This document shows positions 7,767 through 15,781 of a stretch of DNA of 64,000 nucleotides, in pieces. The notes below the pieces were generated by a model. That model was not told the DNA's origin. It searched no databases and was given only the letters and a program-made list of their open reading frames with translations. Source of the DNA: JOPF133 sp052144935 (GTDB lineage Bacteria; Acidobacteriota; Terriglobia; Bryobacterales; Bryobacteraceae); NCBI GenBank assembly GCA_052144935.1, contig JBKQPR010000134.1, positions 1 to 64,000 on the forward strand, written 5' to 3'. Made by a program: the position numbers and the translations under genes. Within the stretch, counting starts at the first letter, position 1. Every line of letters begins with the position of its first letter.

Positions 7767-8780
7767 ATGCTAGTCGTCATGCAGCAGGGCGCCACCGAGC
7801 TTCAGATCCAGACGGTCATCGACCGCATGATCGAGATGGGCTTCGACGTCCACCGCTCCACGGGAGTCATCCACACCGTGCTCGGCGGGGTGGGCGGGAA
7901 AGACGATTTCGACCCGGCGATTATGGAGGTCATGGAGGGCGTCAAAGAGGCCCACCGCATCGTCTCGCCGTACAAACTGGCCAGCCGGATTTTCCGGCCG
8001 GGCGGCACGGTGGTGAAGATCGGAAATGTGGATATCGGAGGCCCGCGGGTGGTGGTGATGGCCGGCCCTTGCAGCGTGGAAAGCCGCGAGCAGATCGAGC
8101 GGTCGGCGGAGATCGCGGCCCAAGGCGGCGCACAGATCCTGCGCGGCGGGGCCTTCAAACCGCGCAGCTCTCCCTACAGCTTTCAGGGCATGGGCGAAGA
8201 GGGCCTGCGGTTGCTCCACGAAGCCGCCCGGCGGCACGGGCTGCTGGTTGTCAGCGAGGTGATGGAGAGCGCCCAGATCCCCCTGGTGGCCCTCTATTCC
8301 GACATCCTGCAGGTGGGGGCGCGCAACATGCAGAACTTCAACCTGCTGCGCGACCTGGGCCGGCAGCGCACCCCCGTGCTGCTGAAACGCGGCATCTCCG
8401 CCACCATCGAGGAGCTGCTGCTTTCCGCCGAGTACATCCTGGCGGGCGGCAACTACGACGTGATTTTGTGCGAGCGCGGCATCCGCACCTTTGAAACCTA
8501 CACCCGCAACACCATGGACATTTCGGCCATCCCGATCGTGAAGAAGCTGTCGCACCTGCCGATGGTGGCCGACCCCTCGCACGGCACCGGCCGCCGCGAT
8601 AAGGTGGTCCCCATGGCGCGCGCCGCCGTGGCCGCGGGGGCCGACGGGCTGCTGGTGGAAGTGCATCCCGACCCCGACCACGCGCTCTCGGACGGCGCGC
8701 AATCGCTCTTCCCCGACCAGTTCGAGGACATGATGCGCCAGTTGCGCATGATCGCTCCGGCGGTGGGCCGGACGGTGTAG
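7767..8780 (+). CDS. aroF: 3-deoxy-7-phosphoheptulonate (DAHP) synthase, type I-beta
   Basis: First step of the shikimate pathway: PEP plus erythrose-4-phosphate. 337 residues. An N-terminal ferredoxin-like regulatory domain (about 1-70, 'MLVVMQQGATELQIQTVIDRMIEMG') precedes the barrel, as in the Thermotoga-type allosteric enzymes. Barrel motifs: 'MAGPCSVES', 'GGAFKPRSSPYSFQG', 'QVGARNMQNF', 'LLKRG', 'CERGIRTFE' and 'DPSHGTGRRD' (metal-binding His/Asp). Start ATG is the base after the chorismate mutase stop. The next intact pathway gene, tyrA, is separated by a restriction-modification insertion. Confidence 0.95.
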   Translation: MLVVMQQGATELQIQTVIDRMIEMGFDVHRSTGVIHTVLGGVGGKDDFDPAIMEVMEGVKEAHRIVSPYKLASRIFRPGGTVVKIGNVDIGGPRVVVMAGPCSVESREQIERSAEIAAQGGAQILRGGAFKPRSSPYSFQGMGEEGLRLLHEAARRHGLLVVSEVMESAQIPLVALYSDILQVGARNMQNFNLLRDLGRQRTPVLLKRGISATIEELLLSAEYILAGGNYDVILCERGIRTFETYTRNTMDISAIPIVKKLSHLPMVADPSHGTGRRDKVVPMARAAVAAGADGLLVEVHPDPDHALSDGAQSLFPDQFEDMMRQLRMIAPAVGRTV

Positions 8781-8849
8781 GATGGCTGTGAATGACATGG
8801 GCGGGACAGCCGGCTGGCTGCCGCGAGATCCTGTGAGCTGAAGCGCAGA

Positions 8850-9806
8850 ATGCCAGTTAATCTCGACAAGCCCCAGCAGTGGAAAGCGGATATCATCAAA
8901 TCCGTCGATATGTATAACGAGTGGTTTATGAGATTCGCGCCGGAGGCCTTCCGCACCACACGCGTCCAGACGACCAAGGACGTCGAATCGGCGCTTCACG
9001 CCACCGCCAACATCACGAACGTTCAGCCCGCTCTTTTGCGCAAGCACCCGGAGATTCTACCGGCGCTTCGCATGTCCACGTGCCCCCCTCTCGCCGTGGA
9101 CCGGCTCATCGGGCTTGCCGGCGTCTCGCCCAACCTCGTCAGGTGTATGGAACTGGAGAAGAAACTCCCGGACCGCATGAATGTTGCCGAGATTGATCTC
9201 CAACTGGCAAAAATCGCAAACATCATTGAGAAGATGGCGGACCCGGATGTTTTTATGTGGCTCAGCAGGAGAGATCCGCCTACCGAAGCGGAGATCCACC
9301 GCGCCGCGACGATTGTAGCCGACCGTCTTTGCCCCGCTGTTGCCAACCCGATAATCCGAAACGCGCAGGAGAAACGCCAACTAGCCACCATTAAAACTTG
9401 GCTTGAGGCGCGGACGTATAAGCAACTCACAGGAGGAGACGACACTCGCTTCGACCGAATGCCGCGCGGCACCTTCAGCTTCCGCACAAACGTGCCCGTA
9501 AAGCTGGAGGGAGGAATGCGGACCGTCAACATCCCGATTGATGCTGTCATCATGCCGAAAAAAGCGAGGGCTTTCCCTATTTTCTTCGAGGCGAAATCTG
9601 CCGGTGACTTCACGAACACCAACAAGCGACGCAAGGAAGAGGCTGTAAAGATGTCGCAGCTCCGTAAGAACTACGGCAGGAAGGTTCAGTTCAACCTCTT
9701 CCTCTGCGGCTATTTTGACACCGGATATCTCGGCTATGAGGCCGCCGAAGGAATCGACTGGGTGTGGGAACATCGGATCGACGACTTGGCCCTTTTTGGA
9801 ATCTGA
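8850..9806 (+). CDS. XamI-like type II restriction endonuclease
   Basis: 318 residues resembling the RE_XamI family: the N-terminal 'KPQQWKADIIKSVDMYNEWFMRFAPEAFR' and the C-terminal 'FFEAKSAGDFTNTNKRRKEEA' are recalled as family features. The latter holds a PD-(D/E)xK-type 'D...EAK' core (Asp in 'IPIDAVI', Glu-x-Lys in 'FEAK'). XamI cuts GTCGAC, so this protein probably does too, but that is an inference from family. It is followed three bases later by its methyltransferase. Codon third positions look less GC-rich than in the flanking aro genes, in line with acquisition. Confidence 0.8.
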   Translation: MPVNLDKPQQWKADIIKSVDMYNEWFMRFAPEAFRTTRVQTTKDVESALHATANITNVQPALLRKHPEILPALRMSTCPPLAVDRLIGLAGVSPNLVRCMELEKKLPDRMNVAEIDLQLAKIANIIEKMADPDVFMWLSRRDPPTEAEIHRAATIVADRLCPAVANPIIRNAQEKRQLATIKTWLEARTYKQLTGGDDTRFDRMPRGTFSFRTNVPVKLEGGMRTVNIPIDAVIMPKKARAFPIFFEAKSAGDFTNTNKRRKEEAVKMSQLRKNYGRKVQFNLFLCGYFDTGYLGYEAAEGIDWVWEHRIDDLALFGI

Positions 9807-9809
9807 CTC

Positions 9810-11384
9810 ATGCGTGAACGGATCGACATTCCCGAACGGCAACGCGTGGCCCTACAGACCAAACTCGACTCCCAAAAAACGCAAGCCGAACGAAACCGCC
9901 TCGGCCAATTTGCGACGCCGACTGCTCTGGCACGGGACATCCTAAATTACGCTGCGACGCTACTGCCCCGCGGCGAGACGATTCGCTTTCTGGACCCCGC
10001 AATCGGCACCGGCTCATTCTATTCGGCCCTTCTCAGTGTTTTCCCAGAACCGCAGATCGCGGAAGCTCTCGGTTTCGAGTTGGATCCACACTACGGGAAG
10101 CCGTCAGCGAATCTCTGGACGGAGTCAGGTCTCACCCTAAAGCTCGCTGACTTCACTCACGAGAAGCCCTCGCCCCGGTTCAACCTCGTGATCTGCAACC
10201 CGCCCTATGTCCGGCATCATCATTTGGAGAACGTCGATAAGAATCGCCTACAACTCCGTACGCGCCAGACCAGCGGCATGAAAATCAGCGGCCTTGGAGG
10301 GCTATACTGTCATTTCATCGGCTTGTCCCACCCATGGATGACCGAGGGCGGTATCGCCGGGTGGCTGATCCCGAGCGAATTCATGGACGTGAACTATGGC
10401 CAGGCGGTCAAGCGGTATCTTCTCGAACGCGTTACGCTTCTCCGCATTCACCGTTTCGACCCGCACGATGTACAGTTCGCTGACGCCCTTGTGTCTTCCG
10501 CGGTCGTCTGGTTCCGCAACACGCGACCGCCCGAAGATCACCAAGTGACCTTCACTTTCGGCGGGACCCTGATCGATCCCAGGCTTTCGCGTGAGGTTTC
10601 GGCCCGTGCCCTGGCACATGAGCCGAAATGGACGCGCTTCCCCGCGGCCGGCACCCGCACAAGGACAACTGTGCCGACCATCGCGGATTTTTTCCAGATC
10701 AAACGTGGTTTGGCTACGGGTGATAACGCGTATTTCATTTTGTCCGAGGATGAAATCAAAACTCGAGGCCTTCCAATGGAAGCCTTCAGCCCGATTCTTC
10801 CCAGCCCGCGCTACCTACCGGGCGACGAGATCGCCGCCGACCGGCACGGCAACCCGGACATCGAGCGGCGGCTCTACCTTCTCGATACTAAACTCCCGGA
10901 GGATGAACTGCGGCGCCGTTTTCCCACGCTCTCCGCGTATTTGGATGATGGCAAAGCGCGTGGACTGCACGAGCGATATCTCTGCCGGCACCGCTCGCTC
11001 TGGTATATCCAGGAGAATCGACCGCCAGCCCCGATTGTCTGCACTTATCTTGGGCGCGGCGACATCAAAAGCGGCCGTCCCTTCCGTTTTATCCTGAACA
11101 ACTCGCGCGCAACCGTGGCGAATGTATATCTCGCCATGTACCCAACCAGCCTCCTCGCCCGCGCGGTGGTGCGCGATCCTGGCCTCATCCGCCGGGTGTG
11201 GCAGACATTGAACACGATTCCGCCCGCCAGGCTTCTCGGCGAGGGTAGAGTTTACGGCGGCGGGTTGCACAAGCTCGAACCGAAAGAACTCGCCAACGTG
11301 CCGGTGCCGGAAATCGCCTCACTAGTGCCGTATAATGAGCGCCCAGCGAAGCAAGCTGATTTGCTCGCTGACATGGCTCTTTGA
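9810..11384 (+). CDS. N6-adenine DNA methyltransferase of a type II R-M system
   Basis: 524 residues, gamma-class N6-adenine methyltransferase. SAM-binding motif I is 'LDPAIGTGSF' (about 61-70) and the catalytic motif IV 'NPPY' is at about 130-133. 'LGQFATPTALARDI' just before motif I is typical of the M.SalI/M.XamI and Eco57I-like group. A C-terminal target-recognition region follows 'FFQIKRGLATGDN'. Presumed to protect the host against the neighbouring XamI-like endonuclease by methylating the adenine of GTCGAC (inference). The R gene precedes the M gene with a three-base gap, so the pair forms one transcript; no controller gene is visible. Confidence 0.88.
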   Translation: MRERIDIPERQRVALQTKLDSQKTQAERNRLGQFATPTALARDILNYAATLLPRGETIRFLDPAIGTGSFYSALLSVFPEPQIAEALGFELDPHYGKPSANLWTESGLTLKLADFTHEKPSPRFNLVICNPPYVRHHHLENVDKNRLQLRTRQTSGMKISGLGGLYCHFIGLSHPWMTEGGIAGWLIPSEFMDVNYGQAVKRYLLERVTLLRIHRFDPHDVQFADALVSSAVVWFRNTRPPEDHQVTFTFGGTLIDPRLSREVSARALAHEPKWTRFPAAGTRTRTTVPTIADFFQIKRGLATGDNAYFILSEDEIKTRGLPMEAFSPILPSPRYLPGDEIAADRHGNPDIERRLYLLDTKLPEDELRRRFPTLSAYLDDGKARGLHERYLCRHRSLWYIQENRPPAPIVCTYLGRGDIKSGRPFRFILNNSRATVANVYLAMYPTSLLARAVVRDPGLIRRVWQTLNTIPPARLLGEGRVYGGGLHKLEPKELANVPVPEIASLVPYNERPAKQADLLADMAL

Positions 11385-11453
11385 TGAAGAAGCTGGCCGA
11401 CAGGATGGCAGCCTCGAAAATCGCGCCATGCGCTCGGGGCACACATTAACCCC

Positions 11454-12311
11454 ATGCAGACCGTCACCATCGTCGGAACCGGCCTGATTGGTGCGTCGTT
11501 CGGGCTGGCCCTGCGCCGGGCCGGGTTCCGCGGCGCAATTCTCGGGGTGAGCTCGCCGCCAGCCCTCGCGGAGGCGCTCGCCGTGGGCGCGATCGACCGC
11601 GGCCTCCCGCTCGCCGAAGCCGTGCCCCAATCCGACCTGGTGTTCCTCGCGCAGGCCATCGGCCGGATCCTGAATACCGTCCGCCACATTGACCCCCTGC
11701 TGCGGCCGGGCCCAGGGGGCACCTTGATCACCGACGCGGGCAGCACCAAATGCGAGATCGTGGACACGGCCCGCCAGACCATCTCGCGCGGCCAGTTCCT
11801 GGGCGGTCACCCCATGGCCGGCAAGGAGACGCGCGGCGCCACCGGGGCCGATGCCGAGCTTTTCCGCGGACGAACCTGGGTGCTCACGCCCGACGAGCCG
11901 CGGGAGATGGAAACGCCCGCGGCCCGCGAATTCCGCGAGTGGCTGGAACGCATCGGCGCCCGCATCGCGGTTCTGGATTGCGATGAGCACGACCGCGTAG
12001 TGGCGTTCACCTCGCACCTGCAGCAACTCGCCTCCACGGCGCTGGCCGCCACCCTGGAAGAGCACGTCCGCTCGGCCGCGCTGGTGGCCGTCTCCGGCCC
12101 CGGCGCCCTCGACATGACACGTTTGGCCCTCAGCTCCTACGATCTGTGGCGCGACATCCTGGCCACCAACCCCGAGCACATCCACCGCGCGCTAGGCTTT
12201 TACATTCAGGAGCTCGAGCACATCCGTGAGAATCTCCGGACGCGCGAGTTGCAGGCGGAATTCCGGCGGGCCGCGGCGCTGGCGGCCCGTTTGCGAGGAG
12301 GCCGAAGTTAG
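11454..12311 (+). CDS. tyrA: Prephenate dehydrogenase
   Basis: Oxidatively decarboxylates prephenate to 4-hydroxyphenylpyruvate for tyrosine. 285 residues. The N-terminal NAD(P) Rossmann loop reads GTGLIG (residues 8-13); 'ITDAGSTK' and 'GGHPMAGKETRGATGADAELFRGRTW' are the conserved prephenate-binding region, with the catalytic His in 'GGHPMAG'. The all-helical dimer domain follows, with 'DEHDRVVAFTSHLQQLASTAL'. No ACT or chorismate mutase domain is fused. It probably once followed aroF directly; the R-M pair now lies between them. No strong ribosome site before ATG 11454. Confidence 0.93.
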   Translation: MQTVTIVGTGLIGASFGLALRRAGFRGAILGVSSPPALAEALAVGAIDRGLPLAEAVPQSDLVFLAQAIGRILNTVRHIDPLLRPGPGGTLITDAGSTKCEIVDTARQTISRGQFLGGHPMAGKETRGATGADAELFRGRTWVLTPDEPREMETPAAREFREWLERIGARIAVLDCDEHDRVVAFTSHLQQLASTALAATLEEHVRSAALVAVSGPGALDMTRLALSSYDLWRDILATNPEHIHRALGFYIQELEHIRENLRTRELQAEFRRAAALAARLRGGRS

Positions 12312-12380
12312 GCCCGGCAATAACAGGGCGGCGCCCGCGGGCGGAGGTCGCAGGGGATAGAGTGGCCGGCAAAATTAAAG

Positions 12381-12406
12381 GCCCCGAGATGAGTATCTCG
12401 GGGCCT
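12381..12406 (-). terminator. Perfect 11-bp hairpin with T-rich tail on the minus strand
   Basis: Stem ggccccgagat / atctcggggcc with a four-base loop. On the minus strand the stem is followed by tttaatttt, as in intrinsic terminators; on the plus strand no T-run follows. There is no minus-strand protein gene upstream, which points to a non-coding transcript from the repeat array at 12666-12860. It may also end tyrA transcription weakly. Confidence 0.6.
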
Positions 12407-12665
12407 GCACTCAGAGGGTCGGCGGTGGGAGGGGACTCACCGCCTTGGGATGCTGTCTGTGTTGATCCGATAGTAGCAATTTCAGATCTTGTTGTCCAGT
12501 GTTTTTTAAAAAAAGATCCAAAATTCTTTTGGGCGTGCTGGCGGCCCACCTGCCCGCGCCAAATGGACACGGTGGCCGGCCGGCACACGGCCGGCTGTCT
12601 CGCCTTGCTGAGATCCCATGCAGACCCGGACGAAAGGGTGCGTCGCGAAATTGGTACTTCGGGTT

Positions 12666-12860
12666 TTTCCCTGGTTCCAGGCAATAGCCGTCCGGTATTT
12701 CCCTGCTCCCAGGCAACAGTCCGGCCCCGGTGTTTCCCTGCTCCCAGGCAACAGTCCGCTCCGGTCTTTCCCTGCTCCCAGGCATTAGTCCAGCCCGGTT
12801 TTTCCCTGCTCCCAGGCAGTAGTCCGGCCGGTTTTTCCCTGCTCCAATGCAGGGGTCCGG
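12666..12860 (-). repeat. Tandem array of six GGA-loop hairpin units, candidate small RNA
   Basis: Six units of 32-35 bases start at 12666, 12698, 12733, 12767, 12801 and 12834. Read on the minus strand each carries gcctgggagcaggga, in which CCTG and CAGG pair around a GGAG loop. The pairing is kept where the sequence varies: the unit nearest 12860 is CCCTGC-attgga-GCAGGG and the one nearest 12666 is CCTG-gaac-CAGG. The segments between cores (ggact...ccgg) vary more. Minus-strand terminators lie downstream at about 12510 and 12381. Layout resembles CsrB/RsmZ-type protein-sequestering RNAs, but no homology to a known RNA family is claimed. Confidence 0.55.
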
Positions 12861-12938
12861 ATAGCGGATGCCGTCTAACCAAAGAGATATTGAGTGGTTA
12901 GCTCGCAAATGCGAATCTCACGGAAGAGGCGCGGTGGA

Positions 12939-13334
12939 ATGGACATATTTGAAGAAAAGCTGATGAAGAATGGGGAACGCGAGAGGCGCACCAAGCGGCG
13001 CTTCCACATCGAACAGGAAGTGAAATACAAGCTGCTGTACGGACAGCGCATCGCCGAAACCGGCCGGGGAACCACCGTCAACATCTCCAGCGGCGGGCTC
13101 TGGTTCACGACCGACAACCTGCTCTCCACGGGAATCCCGGTGGAGATTTCCATGAACTGGCCGGTCCTGCTGAACGATTCCTGCCCCATGAAGCTGATGA
13201 TCTACGGCTGCGTTCTCCGCAGCAACGATCGCGGCGCGGCAGTTGCCATCGAGCGATACGAATTCCGCACCCAAGGCATGAAAGCATTCCAAGCCTCGAT
13301 GCAACAGCCCACGGAACTGCGGCTTCACAACTAG
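12939..13334 (+). CDS. PilZ-domain protein
   Basis: 131 residues from ATG 12939, which has 'ggaagagg' nine bases upstream. A single PilZ domain is present: the c-di-GMP motif RxxxR as 'RRTKRR' (16-21) and the NxSxxG motif as 'NISSGG' (48-53), followed by the expected beta-barrel. Such stand-alone proteins bind c-di-GMP and act as adaptors for motility, exopolysaccharide or pilus functions. Earlier in-frame starts (GTG 12894, ATG 12909) lack ribosome sites. The tandem hairpin array lies immediately upstream and could be part of its leader if read on the plus strand. Confidence 0.85.
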   Translation: MDIFEEKLMKNGERERRTKRRFHIEQEVKYKLLYGQRIAETGRGTTVNISSGGLWFTTDNLLSTGIPVEISMNWPVLLNDSCPMKLMIYGCVLRSNDRGAAVAIERYEFRTQGMKAFQASMQQPTELRLHN

Positions 13335-13357
13335 CGTCCGGCAAGCCACGGAGTTGT

Positions 13358-13414
13358 GTGGCGGACGGATCGGCCTTCCGGCCGGTCAAAACCGCTCGAA
13401 AGCGGGTCCGCCAC
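13358..13414. repeat. Three-way-junction palindromic element
   Basis: Outer stem gtggcggac (13358-13366) / gtccgccac (13406-13414) encloses two hairpins, cggccttccggccg (13371-13384) and ccgctcgaaagcgg (13392-13405). It lies between convergent genes (PilZ on plus, VWA protein on minus). The cloverleaf-like fold is shared in style with the elements at 6316-6439 and 55014-55152. Confidence 0.7.
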
Positions 13415-13432
13415 CAGAAAAAACCTCTCCCA

Positions 13433-13464
13433 GCACTACGGTCGCAGTGCACTACGGTCGCAGT
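13433..13464. repeat. 16-bp tandem duplication over a stop codon
   Basis: gcactacggtcgcagt is present twice in tandem (13433-13448 and 13449-13464). The TAG stop of the minus-strand VWA gene is in the second copy, so the duplicated copy lies just beyond the gene. Confidence 0.7.
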
Positions 13465-15305
13465 TCAAACTCCACGAATTGACTGGCTATCCGCGGCGGG
13501 TTGGCGCTTGCCAGCTTATCGGTGATCGAAAGCCGCATCACATACCGGCCCGGTTGCATGCTCGCCGGGAGGGTTATGTAGCCCGCCGTCGCGCGACGCC
13601 GCGGGTCGTCTCCCGCCCGCGACGCAATCGCGACCGGCTGAGTCGAAATCACCATGTGGCCCTCCCGGAACAACACGATTTGCAGTTCCATCCTGGAAGC
13701 CTTTCCGGCGTCGGCCGTCAGGTTATACACTTGGCAAAAATAGTTGATCGGCTGGTTGCCGCGAAAAATGCGCACTCCGGGCGTCTCGTCCGGCTCCTTG
13801 AGGTGGAGACGGTCTCCGGTAGGCGAGTCCTCCGGGCCGGTGAGCTCAATCCCGGAAATCGCCAGCCGCCCATCCTCCACCGCGGGCACTTCCAGCCACT
13901 GGCTTGCCGACCCCATTCTCCCGCTGGCGCCATCGCGCACCACCGCGCGGACCTGCAGCATCCCGCTGCGCACGGGCAGATTCATCATGACCACGATGCC
14001 CGCGCGCAAGCCCTCCTGGTATTGGCTCTCGTTCCACGCCACGTCGATTCTCCGATCGTTATGTTGAAGCGATTGGCCGGTAGAGGCGATTGCGGCCACC
14101 AGGATTTCGGCTGCGCCGTGGTAGGTTCCATCCAGCCCGCGGCGAAAGGCCAGATCCCGGACTTCGAAATGCACCATCGCCTCCACGGTGGAACCCTGCG
14201 CGGAGTTGTAGAACAGGGGAGTGATCCGCGTGCGAATCCGGCCGGTGGTAAAGGGCTCCGACAGCGCTCGCGGCAGATCGTCTTCAAGCTGCCGGGGCGC
14301 GGCCATCTGGGGATCGCTGGAGCTCTCGGAAGCCAGGCGGGTGGAAAGCAGTTGCATACCGGGCCGCACAACTTTGAGCCGGGGGGAGACCGCCAAGGCG
14401 TCCGGCTCGAGGTAGCCGATCCGGTAATACCCATTGGGACCGCTCATGGCGCGTGCGAGCACCGCCGGAAGAGCCGCCCCAGTGCTCAGCAGCTCGCCTC
14501 CGGTGCGTTTGGCCATGCCCGCCATACCGGTCTCGGCGAGCTGAGTAAGAGCAAAATTGGTGAACGGAACCGGCACGACCTTGGTGGAGGGCCCGGACTG
14601 CTCGACCGGTACGGCTGCGGGGGCGGAAGGATCGATCCCGTATACCGAAACTTCGGCTCGCCTGGCATCGGCAACCAAGGTTTCCGGATCGGTGATGGGC
14701 TGCTCATTCAGACTGAGCGAGAACAGCACCACGGATTTGCGGCCGGGCAGCCGGCGCAGCCCCGCAACGGCCACCCGCAGGGTCCCCACGGCCCCGGTAT
14801 TGAAGGCGTTGGCGCGGGCCGCCCCCGAGGTGTAAAAACGCCGTCGCGGATTGTAATAGAGGCGGGCAATCGCCCGGTGGAGCGTCTCTTTGTCGCTGGT
14901 GAGCTGCTGCAAGTCGCCCTCTCCGGCCCCGCTGCGCAAAATGGCGACCCGGTCATCGGGTTGGATGGCCGTTTCCACGAATTTTTCGAGCGCCGCCCGC
15001 ACGTCGTCGATGGCCTCCGCCGTGAGAACCAGATCGTCCACCAGGAACACCATCGTACGCCGCGCGCGCGTATCGACATAAGTGCAGCTTGCGATCTTCA
15101 TCGGCTTCGCGGATTCGAGCGAGAAATCCGCCGCGGTGAGGTCCGGCGCGATGCGGCCGGCGGCGTCCGCCACCAAGGCCTCCATGTCCGTGATGCGGCC
15201 GCTCGCGCCACGCGGAGACCTCACCGCCGGCGGGGGATCCTGAGCGGGCGGCAGTTGGGCCAAGCCGGCGCACGCCAGAAGAAGCAGAGATGCAAGCCGC
15301 TTCAT
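13452..15305 (-). CDS. Secreted VWFA-related acidobacterial protein
   Basis: 617 residues from ATG 15305. A signal peptide 'MKRLASLLLLACAGLAQ' starts it; 'LLAC' could serve as a lipobox. The family layout (VWFA-related Acidobacterial domain) is visible: a short N-terminal beta region with 'DFSLESAKPMKIAS', then an integrin-like VWA fold starting 'RRTMVFLVDDL', with the MIDAS-like 'VDDL', 'DDRVAILRSG' and 'RRLPGRKSVVLFSLSLNE' segments, and a long beta-rich C-terminal part (about 330-617) of unknown role. These proteins are numerous in Acidobacteria and are presumed extracytoplasmic; function unknown. Convergent with the PilZ gene. Confidence 0.85.
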   Translation of the reverse strand: MKRLASLLLLACAGLAQLPPAQDPPPAVRSPRGASGRITDMEALVADAAGRIAPDLTAADFSLESAKPMKIASCTYVDTRARRTMVFLVDDLVLTAEAIDDVRAALEKFVETAIQPDDRVAILRSGAGEGDLQQLTSDKETLHRAIARLYYNPRRRFYTSGAARANAFNTGAVGTLRVAVAGLRRLPGRKSVVLFSLSLNEQPITDPETLVADARRAEVSVYGIDPSAPAAVPVEQSGPSTKVVPVPFTNFALTQLAETGMAGMAKRTGGELLSTGAALPAVLARAMSGPNGYYRIGYLEPDALAVSPRLKVVRPGMQLLSTRLASESSSDPQMAAPRQLEDDLPRALSEPFTTGRIRTRITPLFYNSAQGSTVEAMVHFEVRDLAFRRGLDGTYHGAAEILVAAIASTGQSLQHNDRRIDVAWNESQYQEGLRAGIVVMMNLPVRSGMLQVRAVVRDGASGRMGSASQWLEVPAVEDGRLAISGIELTGPEDSPTGDRLHLKEPDETPGVRIFRGNQPINYFCQVYNLTADAGKASRMELQIVLFREGHMVISTQPVAIASRAGDDPRRRATAGYITLPASMQPGRYVMRLSITDKLASANPPRIASQFVEFELRP

Positions 15306-15555
15306 AGACCTGCTAGGAATGTACCACCACGCACGCATCGCCGGAAGCCGCCGGCACGGCCACTCGGGGGCGAAATGGCAAAGCTCCCGAGGCCTTCCTG
15401 TCTGCGCGGATGATAACTTCTGATGACAGAGATGCCTCGTACTGCTATCTTAAGTTAGTATTGTCCGGTAGGCCGACGGAGTACAGTACCTGCGTTATCA
15501 AGATACATCTTGCGGAATGCTCCCGGAATCGGCTCTAATGCAGATGGAGGCCTTA

Positions 15556-15747
15556 ATGTTTCAGCGGGTGCGCGTCTTCTGGCAGGACGAAACTGGGCAA
15601 GACATCGTGGAGTACTCGCTTCTCATTGCGTTCATTGCCGTTGCTACCATGTGGATTGTGATAGACGGCGGGAGCTCCGTCAGCCATATCTGGACCGGAG
15701 AGAACACTGTCATCGTGACTGCATCGACGACTGTCGCCGGCAGTTAG
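15556..15747 (+). CDS. Flp/Fap-type pilin, orphan
   Basis: 63 residues. 'FWQDETGQDIVEYSLLIAFIAVATMWIVI' is the Flp pilin signature: a charged leader, Gly just before the prepilin-peptidase site and Glu/Tyr at mature positions 5-6, then a hydrophobic helix, here followed by a short Ser/Thr-rich tail ending 'TTVAGS'. ATG 15556 has 'gatggagg' 6-13 bases upstream. No tad secretion genes are nearby, so it must use machinery encoded elsewhere or serve as a single secreted pseudopilin. Flanked by a minus-strand transport gene. Confidence 0.8.
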   Translation: MFQRVRVFWQDETGQDIVEYSLLIAFIAVATMWIVIDGGSSVSHIWTGENTVIVTASTTVAGS

Positions 15748-15781
15748 TGGATTCTTGCCGCCGGCAGTGAGAAGGGGGACG

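Larger units (their letters stand above)
12312..12938. other. Long intergenic region between tyrA and the PilZ gene
   Basis: No convincing protein gene; open frames on both strands exist only because of the tandem repeat. It holds a terminator-like hairpin (12381-12406), an AT-rich palindrome ccaaaa/ttttgg with a long T/A run (12508-12532) and a six-unit hairpin-forming tandem array (12666-12860). Read on the minus strand this is the order repeat array, weak terminator, strong terminator. Confidence 0.6.

Noticed and set aside
8779..11410. 8-bp target-site duplication around the R-M genes
   Set aside because: Only aggatggc is shared and it is not at exact element ends; mentioned in a finding but not annotated.
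12666..12860. CRISPR array
   Set aside because: Unit spacing (32-35) is CRISPR-like, but the whole unit is partly conserved; there are no unique spacers of uniform length and no cas genes.
12362..12908. Protein genes on either strand across the tandem repeat
   Set aside because: Both translations are low-complexity readings of the repeat (e.g. 'GAGKNR' type text) without starts, ribosome sites or family features.
15449..15540. Promoter TTGTCC-15-TACAGT upstream of the Flp pilin
   Set aside because: Spacer of 15 bases and weak -35; not better than chance in this region.
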